Below are positions 1 through 5,196 of a DNA stretch of 5,476 nt, one piece after another. The notes under the pieces are model-generated. The model searched no databases. It saw nothing but the letters and a program-made list of their open reading frames with translations, and was not told the origin of the DNA. The DNA is from Firmicutes bacterium UBA5473 (GTDB lineage: Bacteria; Bacillota; DTU084). Position 1 is the first letter of the stretch, and the number at the start of each line of letters is the position of its first letter. The position numbers and the translations under genes are program-made. Location of the stretch: contig DIQB01000133.1 of NCBI GenBank assembly GCA_002427165.1, positions 8,056 through 13,531 on the forward strand, written 5' to 3'.

Positions 1-225
1 TTTATCCATGACGCGAATACGGTACAAATACAAGATCGCTTGATTGTGCGGCATGCCCTTGACTGCCTGTGGTGGCCGTCAGAACTGGAGCAGCGGCTTG
101 GCAGGATTGTATGGCAAGGAAACGGAAACGCCGAGGTTGAGATCCCGCTATGTCACCGGGAGACATTCGACAGCTACCTTTACAAAAAATCTAGCCGAAA
201 GCCCACAGTTTTAATCGTGGGCTAA
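1..225 (+). pseudogene. Degenerate 3' end of an SNF2-family helicase gene from a conjugative element
   Basis: Frame 1 is open from the window edge to TAA at 223-225, so the gene starts upstream. The translation contains LEQRLGRIVWQGN (about 85-123) followed by AEVEIPL and ETFDSYLY (to 183). This is the layout of SNF2 helicase motif VI (QRxGRxxRQG) and the segment after it, as found in the very large helicase/DNA-methylase proteins of clostridial integrative conjugative elements. The second motif VI arginine, needed for ATP hydrolysis, is replaced by Trp (codon 112-114). An adjacent position that I recall as Arg in PWRP is also Trp (73-75). Both fit CGG-to-TGG changes. After FDSYLY the family normally continues for many more residues, but here about 13 unrelated residues run into a hairpin. 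I infer a truncated, decayed remnant. The family assignment is from memory of the consensus. The upstream part is not visible. Confidence 0.6.
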
Positions 226-238
226 AGGCGGCTTTTTT
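193..238 (+). terminator. Nested hairpin with T-run, likely Rho-independent terminator
   Basis: The inner stem GCCCAC (201-206) pairs with GTGGGC (217-222). The outer stem AGCCG (193-197) pairs with CGGCT (229-233). Six T residues follow directly (233-238). The hairpin overlaps the last codons of the helicase remnant and lies just before the promoter of the next gene, so it would insulate that gene. The inner arm with its T/A-rich loop also resembles the end hairpins of IS200/IS605 elements, so an IS-end origin is possible. Confidence 0.65.
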
Positions 239-270
239 AATAAGCTTTGCGATTATAACCAAAAAAACTG

Positions 271-299
271 TTTTGATTTTCTGCTATTTGCGGTATAAT
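271..299 (+). promoter_or_regulatory. Sigma-A type promoter of the AAA ATPase gene
   Basis: A perfect -10 box TATAAT lies at 294-299. The -35 region is weak: TTTTGA at 271-276 gives 17-bp spacing, and TTGATT at 273-278 gives 15 bp. Transcription would start near 306, leaving a leader of about 16 nt before ATG 322. That argues against using GTG 307 as the start codon. Confidence 0.6.
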
Positions 300-321
300 A
301 TAGAATGTGGAGGTGGCAGCT

Positions 322-1533
322 ATGATTAAAAGACCACTTTATACGGAAAAAATTATGTCTTATGTTGATACGCCGTTTGTAAAAATATTGACCGGCGTGC
401 GCCGTTGCGGAAAGTCAACGATATTAAAAATGCTGATGGAGGATTTACAACAGCGCGGCATCGCCGAAAACCATATTTTGCATTATAACTTTGATTCTCT
501 GGAGCATGAGGAAATCAAAACGGCGAAAGCGCTGTTTTCCGAAATCAAGCAGCATCTTTCGGATAGAGGAAAAACATATCTCTTCTTGGACGAAATACAG
601 GAAGTGAAATCTTGGGAGAAGGTCGTCAATTCATTGATGACTGATTATGATGTGGATATCTATGTGACAGGCTCCAATTCAAGAATGATGTCGTCTGAAA
701 TATCCACTTACCTTACAGGAAGGTATGTATCGTTTCGGATTTATCCTCTTTCCTTCGCGGAATATTTAGTCTTCCGAAAAACCTATGCTGAGGTATCGGA
801 CCCCCGCTTTGAGCTTGCAAGTTATTTAAAGTTTGGTGGTTTTCCGGCAATCCATTTGAAAAGCTATTCTCTTGATGAAGCGTATACCATTATAAAAGAC
901 ATATATAACTCCACAATTTTTACGGATATTGTAAAACGAAATCAAATTCGCAAGGTTGATCAGTTGGAACGGATTGTCCGATTTGTATTTGACAACGTAG
1001 GCAGAACGTTTTCCGCTTCCTCTATATCAAAGTATTTGAAGAGCGAAAACCGTAGTATTGATAACGAAACGGTTTATAGCTACCTTGCAAAGCTGGAAAG
1101 CGCCTATATCATTCATCGTTGTTCACGGTATGATATACAGGGTAAAGAGATTTTGAAAACACAAGAAAAATTCTATCTTGCAGACCCTGCGTTACGATAC
1201 AGCGTATTGGGCTATTCCCCCGACAGTGTTGCGGCTATGTTGGAGAATATTGTGTATTTGGAACTGCGCCGCAGAGGATATGATGTTTATGTCGGTAAGC
1301 TGGATAATATGGAGATCGATTTTATCGCAACAAAGCAAGAGAACAAATTGTATATTCAAGTGACACAGCAGATCGGTTCTCCTGAAACAGAGCAGCGGGA
1401 CTATGGAAGACTCTTAGACATTCGTGATAACTATCCGAAATATGTGCTTCGTGCCGATGCATTTGCCGGTGGGAATTATGAAGGGATAAAGACCATGCAT
1501 GTTGCGGATTTTTTGCTCAGTGAAGAGTATTGA
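322..1533 (+). CDS. AAA_14 / DUF4143 family ATP-binding protein
   Basis: This 403-aa protein has the two-part layout of the AAA_14 plus DUF4143 family. Residues 20-150 form a P-loop ATPase with Walker A GVRRCGKST (25-33), Walker B YLFLDEIQ (86-93, D90/E91) and a sensor-like TGSNSRMM (116-123). A helical, winged-helix-like segment follows (about 205-270). The C-terminal DUF4143 part (about 280-400) contains ENIVYLELRRRGYDVY, then EIDF (331-334) and YIQV (344-347). This last part resembles a PD-(D/E)XK nuclease core but has Gln-Val where active nucleases have Glu-x-Lys. Length is normal for the family. I choose ATG 322 because GGAGG at 309-313 sits 8 nt upstream. GTG 307 would begin inside this site and at the transcript end. 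The gene is monocistronic, with no signal peptide or membrane segment. It looks more AT-rich than the hcp operon and sits between mobile-element remnants, suggesting transfer. The cellular role of the family is not established. Confidence 0.88.
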   Translation: MIKRPLYTEKIMSYVDTPFVKILTGVRRCGKSTILKMLMEDLQQRGIAENHILHYNFDSLEHEEIKTAKALFSEIKQHLSDRGKTYLFLDEIQEVKSWEKVVNSLMTDYDVDIYVTGSNSRMMSSEISTYLTGRYVSFRIYPLSFAEYLVFRKTYAEVSDPRFELASYLKFGGFPAIHLKSYSLDEAYTIIKDIYNSTIFTDIVKRNQIRKVDQLERIVRFVFDNVGRTFSASSISKYLKSENRSIDNETVYSYLAKLESAYIIHRCSRYDIQGKEILKTQEKFYLADPALRYSVLGYSPDSVAAMLENIVYLELRRRGYDVYVGKLDNMEIDFIATKQENKLYIQVTQQIGSPETEQRDYGRLLDIRDNYPKYVLRADAFAGGNYEGIKTMHVADFLLSEEY

Positions 1534-1608
1534 TTGTGCAAATGATGTGAGGTTTGATTTTTGGAAGAAAAGGTTCTCAATTTAGTTTATTTTAAACAAG
1601 AAGGAAGC

Positions 1609-1652
1609 TCTTAGGGGGCCTAAGACGGGCACAAAGCCGCTTGGCTTTTAGG
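1609..1652. other. Alternative nested hairpins in a gene-poor stretch (1534-1699)
   Basis: The stretch after the ATPase gene holds no credible gene. It does contain TCTTAGG (1609-1615) pairing perfectly with CCTAAGA (1619-1625) around a GGG loop. The same CCTAA (1619-1623) can instead pair with TTAGG (1648-1652), enclosing a second hairpin AAAGCC-GCTT-GGCTTT (1633-1648). The two pairings exclude each other except for the inner AAAGCC stem, which gives the shape of an attenuator or a terminal repeat. The only tail is a TTTT run within 1646-1649, so it is a poor terminator. It lies about 55 bp before the transposase remnant and may be part of that element's left end. Confidence 0.35.
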
Positions 1653-1705
1653 AGGGAAAGGGGCATTTCTATAATTGTAGTATAGGCAATTTGGAGGGGA
1701 TGGTC

Positions 1706-1840
1706 TTGTTCGTGAAAATTAAACCCCAAAAAAGAACAGTAAGACCTATTATTATGCTGAATTGGTCGAAGCGTATTGTGAAAGTGGTAAAGTCAAGCAT
1801 AGAAGAATTCGCTATTTTGGTAGTGTAGACAAAGATACTT
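1706..1840 (+). pseudogene. Frameshifted N-terminal stub of an IS1634-type transposase
   Basis: TTG at 1706 follows GGAGGGG (1693-1699) with 6-nt spacing and begins FVKIKPQK, the usual start of IS1634/IS4-group transposases. The frame is then lost in the C- and A-rich tract around 1724-1737. The family-like sequence resumes in another frame from about 1735: SKTYYYAELVEAYC (from 1738), then GKVKHRRIRYFGSVD (ending about 1830). This matches the usual pattern of these transposases: a Tyr-rich strand, LVEsYR, GKVkqRtI and xLG. The resumed frame stays open to TAA at 1891-1893, but resemblance ends near 1838. The original frame stops at 1826-1828. Full transposases of this group have several hundred residues, so only about 45 codons remain. 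A TATAAT box at 1670-1675 may be the old promoter. The family call rests on pattern memory. Confidence 0.6.
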
Positions 1841-1899
1841 CAGTAGGCGGCACGAACAGCGGCATTCCCGAACTGTGCAAAGTTAAGTCATAATTATGC

Positions 1900-1929
1900 T
1901 TGAATTACTACCTGCAATCGTGCTATACT
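1900..1929 (+). promoter_or_regulatory. Extended -10 promoter of the toxin-antitoxin operon
   Basis: TTGAAT (1900-1905) and TATACT (1924-1929) are separated by 18 bp, and TGC directly before the -10 makes an extended -10 element. Transcription would start near 1936, giving a leader of about 20 nt before the antitoxin start. The arms ATTAC (1904-1908) and GTAAT (1934-1938) flank the promoter symmetrically. They could be part of an autoregulatory operator, but this is weak. Confidence 0.65.
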
Positions 1930-1954
1930 ATGGGTAATAAAGGAGTTGATTGTG

Positions 1955-2218
1955 ATGCCGACAATTCGACCGATGGCTGACTTGCGCGACACCGGAAAGA
2001 TTTCCAAGCTGTGCTACCAAAAAAACGAGCCGGTTTTTATCACAAAAAATGGCAGCGGCCATCTTGTTGTGATGAGCATGGATACCTACGATAAGCAGAT
2101 GGGGCTTCTGGATCTCTACCGGAAGCTTGGCGCCGCTGAACGCCAGATTGAGGAGGGCGTCCCCTTTTTGGATGGAGATGATGTATTCAAGCGGCTGAGG
2201 AAGAAACATGGAGAGTGA
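1955..2218 (+). CDS. Type II antitoxin, Phd/YefM family
   Basis: This 87-aa protein carries the Phd/YefM N-terminal DNA-binding and dimerisation fold. It shows MPTIRPMADLRD, then KNEPVFITKNGSGHLVVMS (about 25-43) and DTYDK. The C-terminal part (about 50-87) is helical and charged, as expected for the segment that wraps the toxin. The family neutralises a partner toxin by direct binding and represses its own operon. AGGAG at 1941-1945 serves ATG 1955 (9 nt) or GTG 1952 (6 nt). I prefer ATG because the family normally begins at this Met. TTG 1946 abuts the binding site and is excluded. The 3' end overlaps the toxin gene by 11 bp, indicating coupled translation. Confidence 0.88.
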   Translation: MPTIRPMADLRDTGKISKLCYQKNEPVFITKNGSGHLVVMSMDTYDKQMGLLDLYRKLGAAERQIEEGVPFLDGDDVFKRLRKKHGE

Positions 2219-2528
2219 AAACTACCGCATCCGGTATACGCCGCTGGCTTATAGGGACTTGGATGAAATTGATACCTATATCAGTACCGTCCTCTCGAAT
2301 CCGCAGGCGGCCTTGAATTTACTGGGTGAAATGGAGGAGTCCATCAATCGCTTGAAACAATTTCCGCTCATCGGCTCTGAGCCGGAGGGCCCTTATCTGG
2401 CTTCCAAGGGCTATCGAAAGCTAGTGGTCCAGAACTATCTGGTGTTTCATTTGGTGGATCAGGCGCAAAAAGAAGTCATCATCATGCGTGTGATGTATGG
2501 CGCGCGGGAATACCGAAGTCTATTTTAA
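2208..2528 (+). CDS. Type II toxin, RelE/ParE family
   Basis: This 106-aa protein matches the RelE/ParE fold along its length: YRIRYTPLAYRDLDEIDTYI (6-25) as first strand and helix, the NPQAALNLLGEMEESINRL helical segment (31-49), FPLIGSEP, GYRKLVVQNYLVFHLVD (68-84) and the final strand VIIMRVMYGAREY (90-102). Members either cleave mRNA on the ribosome (RelE) or poison DNA gyrase (ParE). The sequence alone does not tell which, although the DLDEI..YI start and closing RV.YG.R are common in ParE-like members. The start ATG 2208 overlaps the antitoxin end by 11 bp in another frame. GAGG at 2197-2200 gives 7-nt spacing. The gene is intact and of usual length, so the pair is likely functional. I expect expression from the single promoter before the antitoxin. 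Confidence 0.87.
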   Translation: MESENYRIRYTPLAYRDLDEIDTYISTVLSNPQAALNLLGEMEESINRLKQFPLIGSEPEGPYLASKGYRKLVVQNYLVFHLVDQAQKEVIIMRVMYGAREYRSLF

Positions 2529-2534
2529 GCTGCA

Positions 2535-2572
2535 GGCGAAAGCCGTCACTTGATTGTGGCGGCTTCTTCGCC
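2535..2572 (+). terminator. Long stem-loop after the toxin gene
   Basis: GGCGAA (2535-2540) pairs with TTCGCC (2567-2572). AGCCGTCAC (2541-2549) pairs with GTGGCGGCT (2556-2564), with one G-T wobble, around a TTGATT loop. Only a two-base bulge (2565-2566) interrupts the 15-bp stem. It begins 6 bp after the toxin stop, so it probably ends or stabilises the operon transcript. It lacks the T-tract of a classical terminator. Confidence 0.5.
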
Positions 2573-2575
2573 CGA

Positions 2576-2707
2576 AATACTAGTACCGTCGGACGGACGG
2601 GAATTAACGCTCGTGGAGATATGAGTACTAATTCAGGTTCAGCCCGAGAATCCACGGGGTTGCCTCGTATGAGCGTCAATTTGATTAACGAGTTAATTAA
2701 AAAGTAA
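2576..2707 (+). pseudogene. Possible C-terminal tail remnant of an IS200/IS605-type TnpB
   Basis: This frame is open to TAA at 2705-2707. Its translation runs NTSTVGRTGINARGDMST (from 2576), then NSGSARESTGLP, then RMSVNLINELIKK. Many IS605-family TnpB (OrfB) proteins end with a variable tail of the form xVGxTxIxAxGD, then a Ser-rich stretch, then a VSLxxE-like segment. This stretch resembles that pattern. No zinc-finger cysteines or RuvC residues precede it, so at most the last 40 or so residues survive. ATG 2621 has GGAG nearby but too close to be convincing as a start for a 28-aa protein. The call comes from pattern memory and is tentative. Non-coding sequence is the alternative. Confidence 0.3.
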
Positions 2708-2740
2708 GTAGCGCTCTTAAGAATTTTTTTCTCTACCCCC

Positions 2741-2769
2741 TTGACAGCGAGGATTTTGTTGGATATAAT
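2741..2769 (+). promoter_or_regulatory. Perfect consensus sigma-A promoter of the hcp operon
   Basis: TTGACA (2741-2746) and TATAAT (2764-2769) both match consensus exactly with the optimal 17-bp spacing. Transcription should start near 2776, leaving a leader of roughly 37 nt before ATG 2813. Such a promoter should be strong without an activator, so any control is likely to be by repression. Confidence 0.9.
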
Positions 2770-2778
2770 ATAACTAAC
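2758..2778. promoter_or_regulatory. Candidate operator dyad overlapping the hcp -10 box
   Basis: GTTGG (2758-2762) and CTAAC (2774-2778) form an imperfect inverted repeat (4 of 5 pairs exact) centred on the -10 box, with an A/T-only core. A repressor bound here would block the promoter. Hcp genes in other bacteria are controlled by regulators such as NsrR or HcpR, but I cannot match this dyad to either. A/T-rich promoters often contain chance dyads. Confidence 0.2.
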
Positions 2779-2812
2779 GAAGTAAGGAATTAATATTTCG
2801 GGGGTGAACTGG

Positions 2813-3508
2813 ATGAAACGGAATATTATCGAAATCAATCAGGACCTATGCAATGGGTGTGGCCTCTGTATTAACGCTTGCCACGAGGGTGCTATTGAAC
2901 TTGTTGAGGGAAAAGCACGTCTAATAGGTGAGGAATACTGCGATGGCCTGGGCGATTGCCTACCTGAGTGCCCCACAGGGGCCATCAGCATTGTCCAGCG
3001 GCAAGTGAAAGCCTATGACGAGGCTGCTGTGGAAAGAAGAAAGGTGCAGGCAAAACTTCCTTGCGGTTGCCCGGGAACAGCTGCCAGGAAGTTTACACCA
3101 GGGGGCAATAATGAAACAGGGGATGTGCCCTCTCAATTAGGTCAGTGGCCAGTGCAGTTGCACCTGTTGAATCCCCTCGCTGGGTATTTGGAGGGAGCTG
3201 ATCTCCTTGTGGCGGCAGATTGTGCTGCTTTTGCCTATGGGAACTTTCATCGGGATTTCATCCGGGATCGGGTGGTGGCAATTGGCTGCCCCAAACTTGA
3301 TGACATCCAAGCATACCTGGAGAAACTTACAACCATCTTCACAGCCAATAACTTGGCAAGTGTCACTGTAGTTCGAATGCAGGTACCATGCTGCGGCGGC
3401 ATCGTTCGGGTTGTGGAGGCTGCTATGGCCAATTCTGGCAAGGAAATCCCATATAGACAGGTGATCATCGATACCCAGGGCCAGATTATTGAAGATATTA
3501 AACATTAG
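2813..3508 (+). CDS. 4Fe-4S ferredoxin-domain protein, Hcp partner
   Basis: The 231-aa protein opens with a bacterial ferredoxin domain (about 5-62). The first cluster site is complete: C13-x2-C16-x2-C19-x3-C23. The second has C43, C49 and C53-Pro, with Leu46 where the second cysteine is expected, so it may hold a 3Fe-4S cluster or use another ligand. The rest is less familiar and also cysteine-rich: CGC at 84-86, AADCAAFAYGNFHRDF (135-150, C137), IGCPKLDD (157-164, C159) and VPCCGG (191-196). I recognise this architecture as a conserved iron-sulfur protein often found beside hcp, but its biochemistry is not known to me. Electron donation to Hcp, or cluster supply, is an inference. Start: ATG 2813 lies 5 nt after GGGGGTGA (2800-2807). 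GTG 2804 lies inside that site. hcp starts 12 bp after the stop, so the two form an operon. The protein is cytoplasmic, with no signal peptide. Confidence 0.85.
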   Translation: MKRNIIEINQDLCNGCGLCINACHEGAIELVEGKARLIGEEYCDGLGDCLPECPTGAISIVQRQVKAYDEAAVERRKVQAKLPCGCPGTAARKFTPGGNNETGDVPSQLGQWPVQLHLLNPLAGYLEGADLLVAADCAAFAYGNFHRDFIRDRVVAIGCPKLDDIQAYLEKLTTIFTANNLASVTVVRMQVPCCGGIVRVVEAAMANSGKEIPYRQVIIDTQGQIIEDIKH

Positions 3509-3520
3509 GAGGAGATAGAG

Positions 3521-5158
3521 ATGGGAATGTTTTGTTTTCAGTGTGAACAGACAGCAGGGGGCAAAGGCTGCACCAAGGTTGGTGTCTGCGGGAAGGATGA
3601 ACATGTCTCAGGGCTCCAGGATCTTTTGGTTTATCAACTGAAAGGACTTGGTTTTTGGGGAACGCAGCTTCTCTCCCAAGGCAAAGAGCTACCTGAGGCT
3701 GCAGGGGACTTTATGATGGAGGCTCTTTTTGCCACCCTCACTAATGTGAACTTCCACGATGAGAGGTTTGTGGAGCTGCTTTTGCAAGCTCAAAAACTGA
3801 AAGAGGAGCTGGCAGCCTCAGCAGGAAAGCTGGAGAATGTGCCAGCTGCGGCAAGCTCGACATTGCCCCAAACCAAAGCCCAAATGGAGCTTCATGCAAT
3901 TGGAGTCGGGATCCAAAGTGATAACCTACCCGAAGATCTCCTAAGCTTGCGGGAGCTGCTGGTCTATGGCCTCAAGGGCCTGGCTGCCTATGCGCATCAT
4001 GCAAAGGTTTTAGGCTATGAGGACAGCGCTATCTACAATTTTGCCTACAGGGCCATGGCAGCTGCAGGAGATAACAGTAAAACAGCTGAGGAACTGTTGG
4101 ATCTGCTTATGGAGCTTGGCCAGGTTAACTTCAGATGTATGGAGCTTTTGGATCAGGCCAACACTGGTACTTATGGTAATTCTGAGCCTACAGAGGTGTT
4201 TTGTGGCAAGAAGCGGGGACCCTTTATTATCATCTCAGGCCACGATCTGAAGGATCTGAAACAGCTCCTGGAGCAGACAGAGGGCAAGGGGATCAACATC
4301 TTCACCCACGGTGAGATGCTCCCGGCCCATGGCTATCCAGAGCTGAAAAAATATAAGCACCTAGTTGGCAACTACGGTGGCGCCTGGCAGGATCAGCAAA
4401 AAGAATTCGATAACATCCCCGGCGCTATCCTGATGACCACAAACTGCATCCAGCGGCCCCGCCCCTCATACCAGGATCGGATCTTTACCACAGGTCTTGT
4501 AGGCTGGCCAGATGTAGTGCATATACCCCAGGAGAACGGCAAGAAAGATTTCACAGCTGTGATCCAAAAGGCACTGGAGCTTGGAGGCTGGAGCGAGGAT
4601 GAAAAGGAGGCCACAACTACTGTGGGCTTTGGCCACGCTGCAACCCTGTCCCATGCAGGTGCCATCATCGATGCTGTGAAAGCAGGCCAGATCCGTCACT
4701 TCTTCCTAGTTGGCGGCTGCGATGGCGCCAAAAGTGGTCGCAACTACTATACACAGCTTGCAGAGAGCATTCCTCAAGATTGCGTGATCCTCACCTTGGC
4801 CTGTGGCAAATATCGGTTCAATAAGCTGGATCTGGGAACAGTAGCGGGATTGCCCCGGCTCTTGGATGTGGGCCAGTGCAATGATGCCTATTCTGCAATT
4901 AAAATTGCCCTGGCTCTGGCAGATGCCTTCCAGTGCGATGTAAACCAGCTGCCTCTTTCGCTGATTCTTTCATGGTATGAGCAAAAGGCAGTGGTGATTC
5001 TTCTCACCCTCCTCTCGTTGGGAATCAAAAACATCCATCTGGGGCCATCGCTACCGGCCTTTGTCTCAGAGAATGTTCTGGGGATCTTAGTGGAGAAGTT
5101 TGGACTCAAACCCATCTCCACGCCAGCTGCGGACTTGGCTGCGATTTTAGAAGCATAA
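3521..5158 (+). CDS. hcp: Hybrid-cluster protein (hydroxylamine reductase / NO reductase)
   Basis: Hcp is a cytoplasmic iron-sulfur enzyme carrying a cubane cluster and the unusual Fe-S-O hybrid cluster. It reduces hydroxylamine to ammonia in vitro and is linked to NO detoxification in vivo. The N-terminal CFQCEQTAGGKGCTKVGVC gives C5-x2-C8-x8-C17-x5-C23, the spacing of the Desulfovibrio-type enzyme with a 4Fe-4S cluster. All seven hybrid-cluster ligands can be placed: H241 (SGHDLKDL), E265 (HGEMLPAHGYP), C309 (TTNCIQRP), C400 (VGGCDGAKSGRNYY, the likely persulfide), C428 (LACGKYRFN), C453 (VGQCNDAYSA) and E487 (WYEQKAV). The 545-aa length is normal, so the enzyme looks complete and active. 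The start ATG 3521 lies 8 nt after AGGAGG (3507-3512), which overlaps the stop of the upstream ferredoxin gene. It is the second gene of the operon and is followed by a strong terminator. Confidence 0.97.
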   Translation: MGMFCFQCEQTAGGKGCTKVGVCGKDEHVSGLQDLLVYQLKGLGFWGTQLLSQGKELPEAAGDFMMEALFATLTNVNFHDERFVELLLQAQKLKEELAASAGKLENVPAAASSTLPQTKAQMELHAIGVGIQSDNLPEDLLSLRELLVYGLKGLAAYAHHAKVLGYEDSAIYNFAYRAMAAAGDNSKTAEELLDLLMELGQVNFRCMELLDQANTGTYGNSEPTEVFCGKKRGPFIIISGHDLKDLKQLLEQTEGKGINIFTHGEMLPAHGYPELKKYKHLVGNYGGAWQDQQKEFDNIPGAILMTTNCIQRPRPSYQDRIFTTGLVGWPDVVHIPQENGKKDFTAVIQKALELGGWSEDEKEATTTVGFGHAATLSHAGAIIDAVKAGQIRHFFLVGGCDGAKSGRNYYTQLAESIPQDCVILTLACGKYRFNKLDLGTVAGLPRLLDVGQCNDAYSAIKIALALADAFQCDVNQLPLSLILSWYEQKAVVILLTLLSLGIKNIHLGPSLPAFVSENVLGILVEKFGLKPISTPAADLAAILEA

Positions 5159-5164
5159 AAAGTA

Positions 5165-5196
5165 GGGAGAACCTAAATGGGTTCTCCCTTTTCTTT
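5165..5196. terminator. Bidirectional terminator between hcp and the convergent ferritin-like gene
   Basis: GGGAGAACC (5165-5173) pairs perfectly with GGTTCTCCC (5180-5188) around a 6-nt loop. TTTTCTTT (5189-5196) follows for the plus strand. On the minus strand the stem is followed by TACTTTTTA, so it also serves the opposing gene. It begins 6 bp after the hcp stop, and its T-tail overlaps the stop codon of the minus-strand gene. Confidence 0.9.

Noticed and set aside
307..321. GTG 307 as start of the AAA ATPase
   Set aside because: It overlaps the GGAGG site that serves ATG 322 and lies at the expected transcript start.
1561..1614. Very short plus-strand frame from TTG 1561 (17 codons)
   Set aside because: No good ribosome binding site, no recognisable protein and a length expected by chance.
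1928..2209. Minus-strand open frame of 93 codons
   Set aside because: It mirrors the antitoxin gene, which has family similarity, a promoter and a binding site on the plus strand.
2804..2812. GTG 2804 as start of the ferredoxin-domain protein
   Set aside because: It lies within the GGGGGTGA ribosome binding site that serves ATG 2813.
2482..2838. Minus-strand open frame of 118 codons
   Set aside because: It begins at an ATT codon inside the ferredoxin gene, runs back over the perfect hcp promoter and ends in the toxin gene. No family pattern is visible.
3137..3604. Minus-strand open frame of 155 codons
   Set aside because: It lies opposite the ferredoxin gene and the start of hcp, both clearly coding on the plus strand. 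Its translation resembles no family I know.
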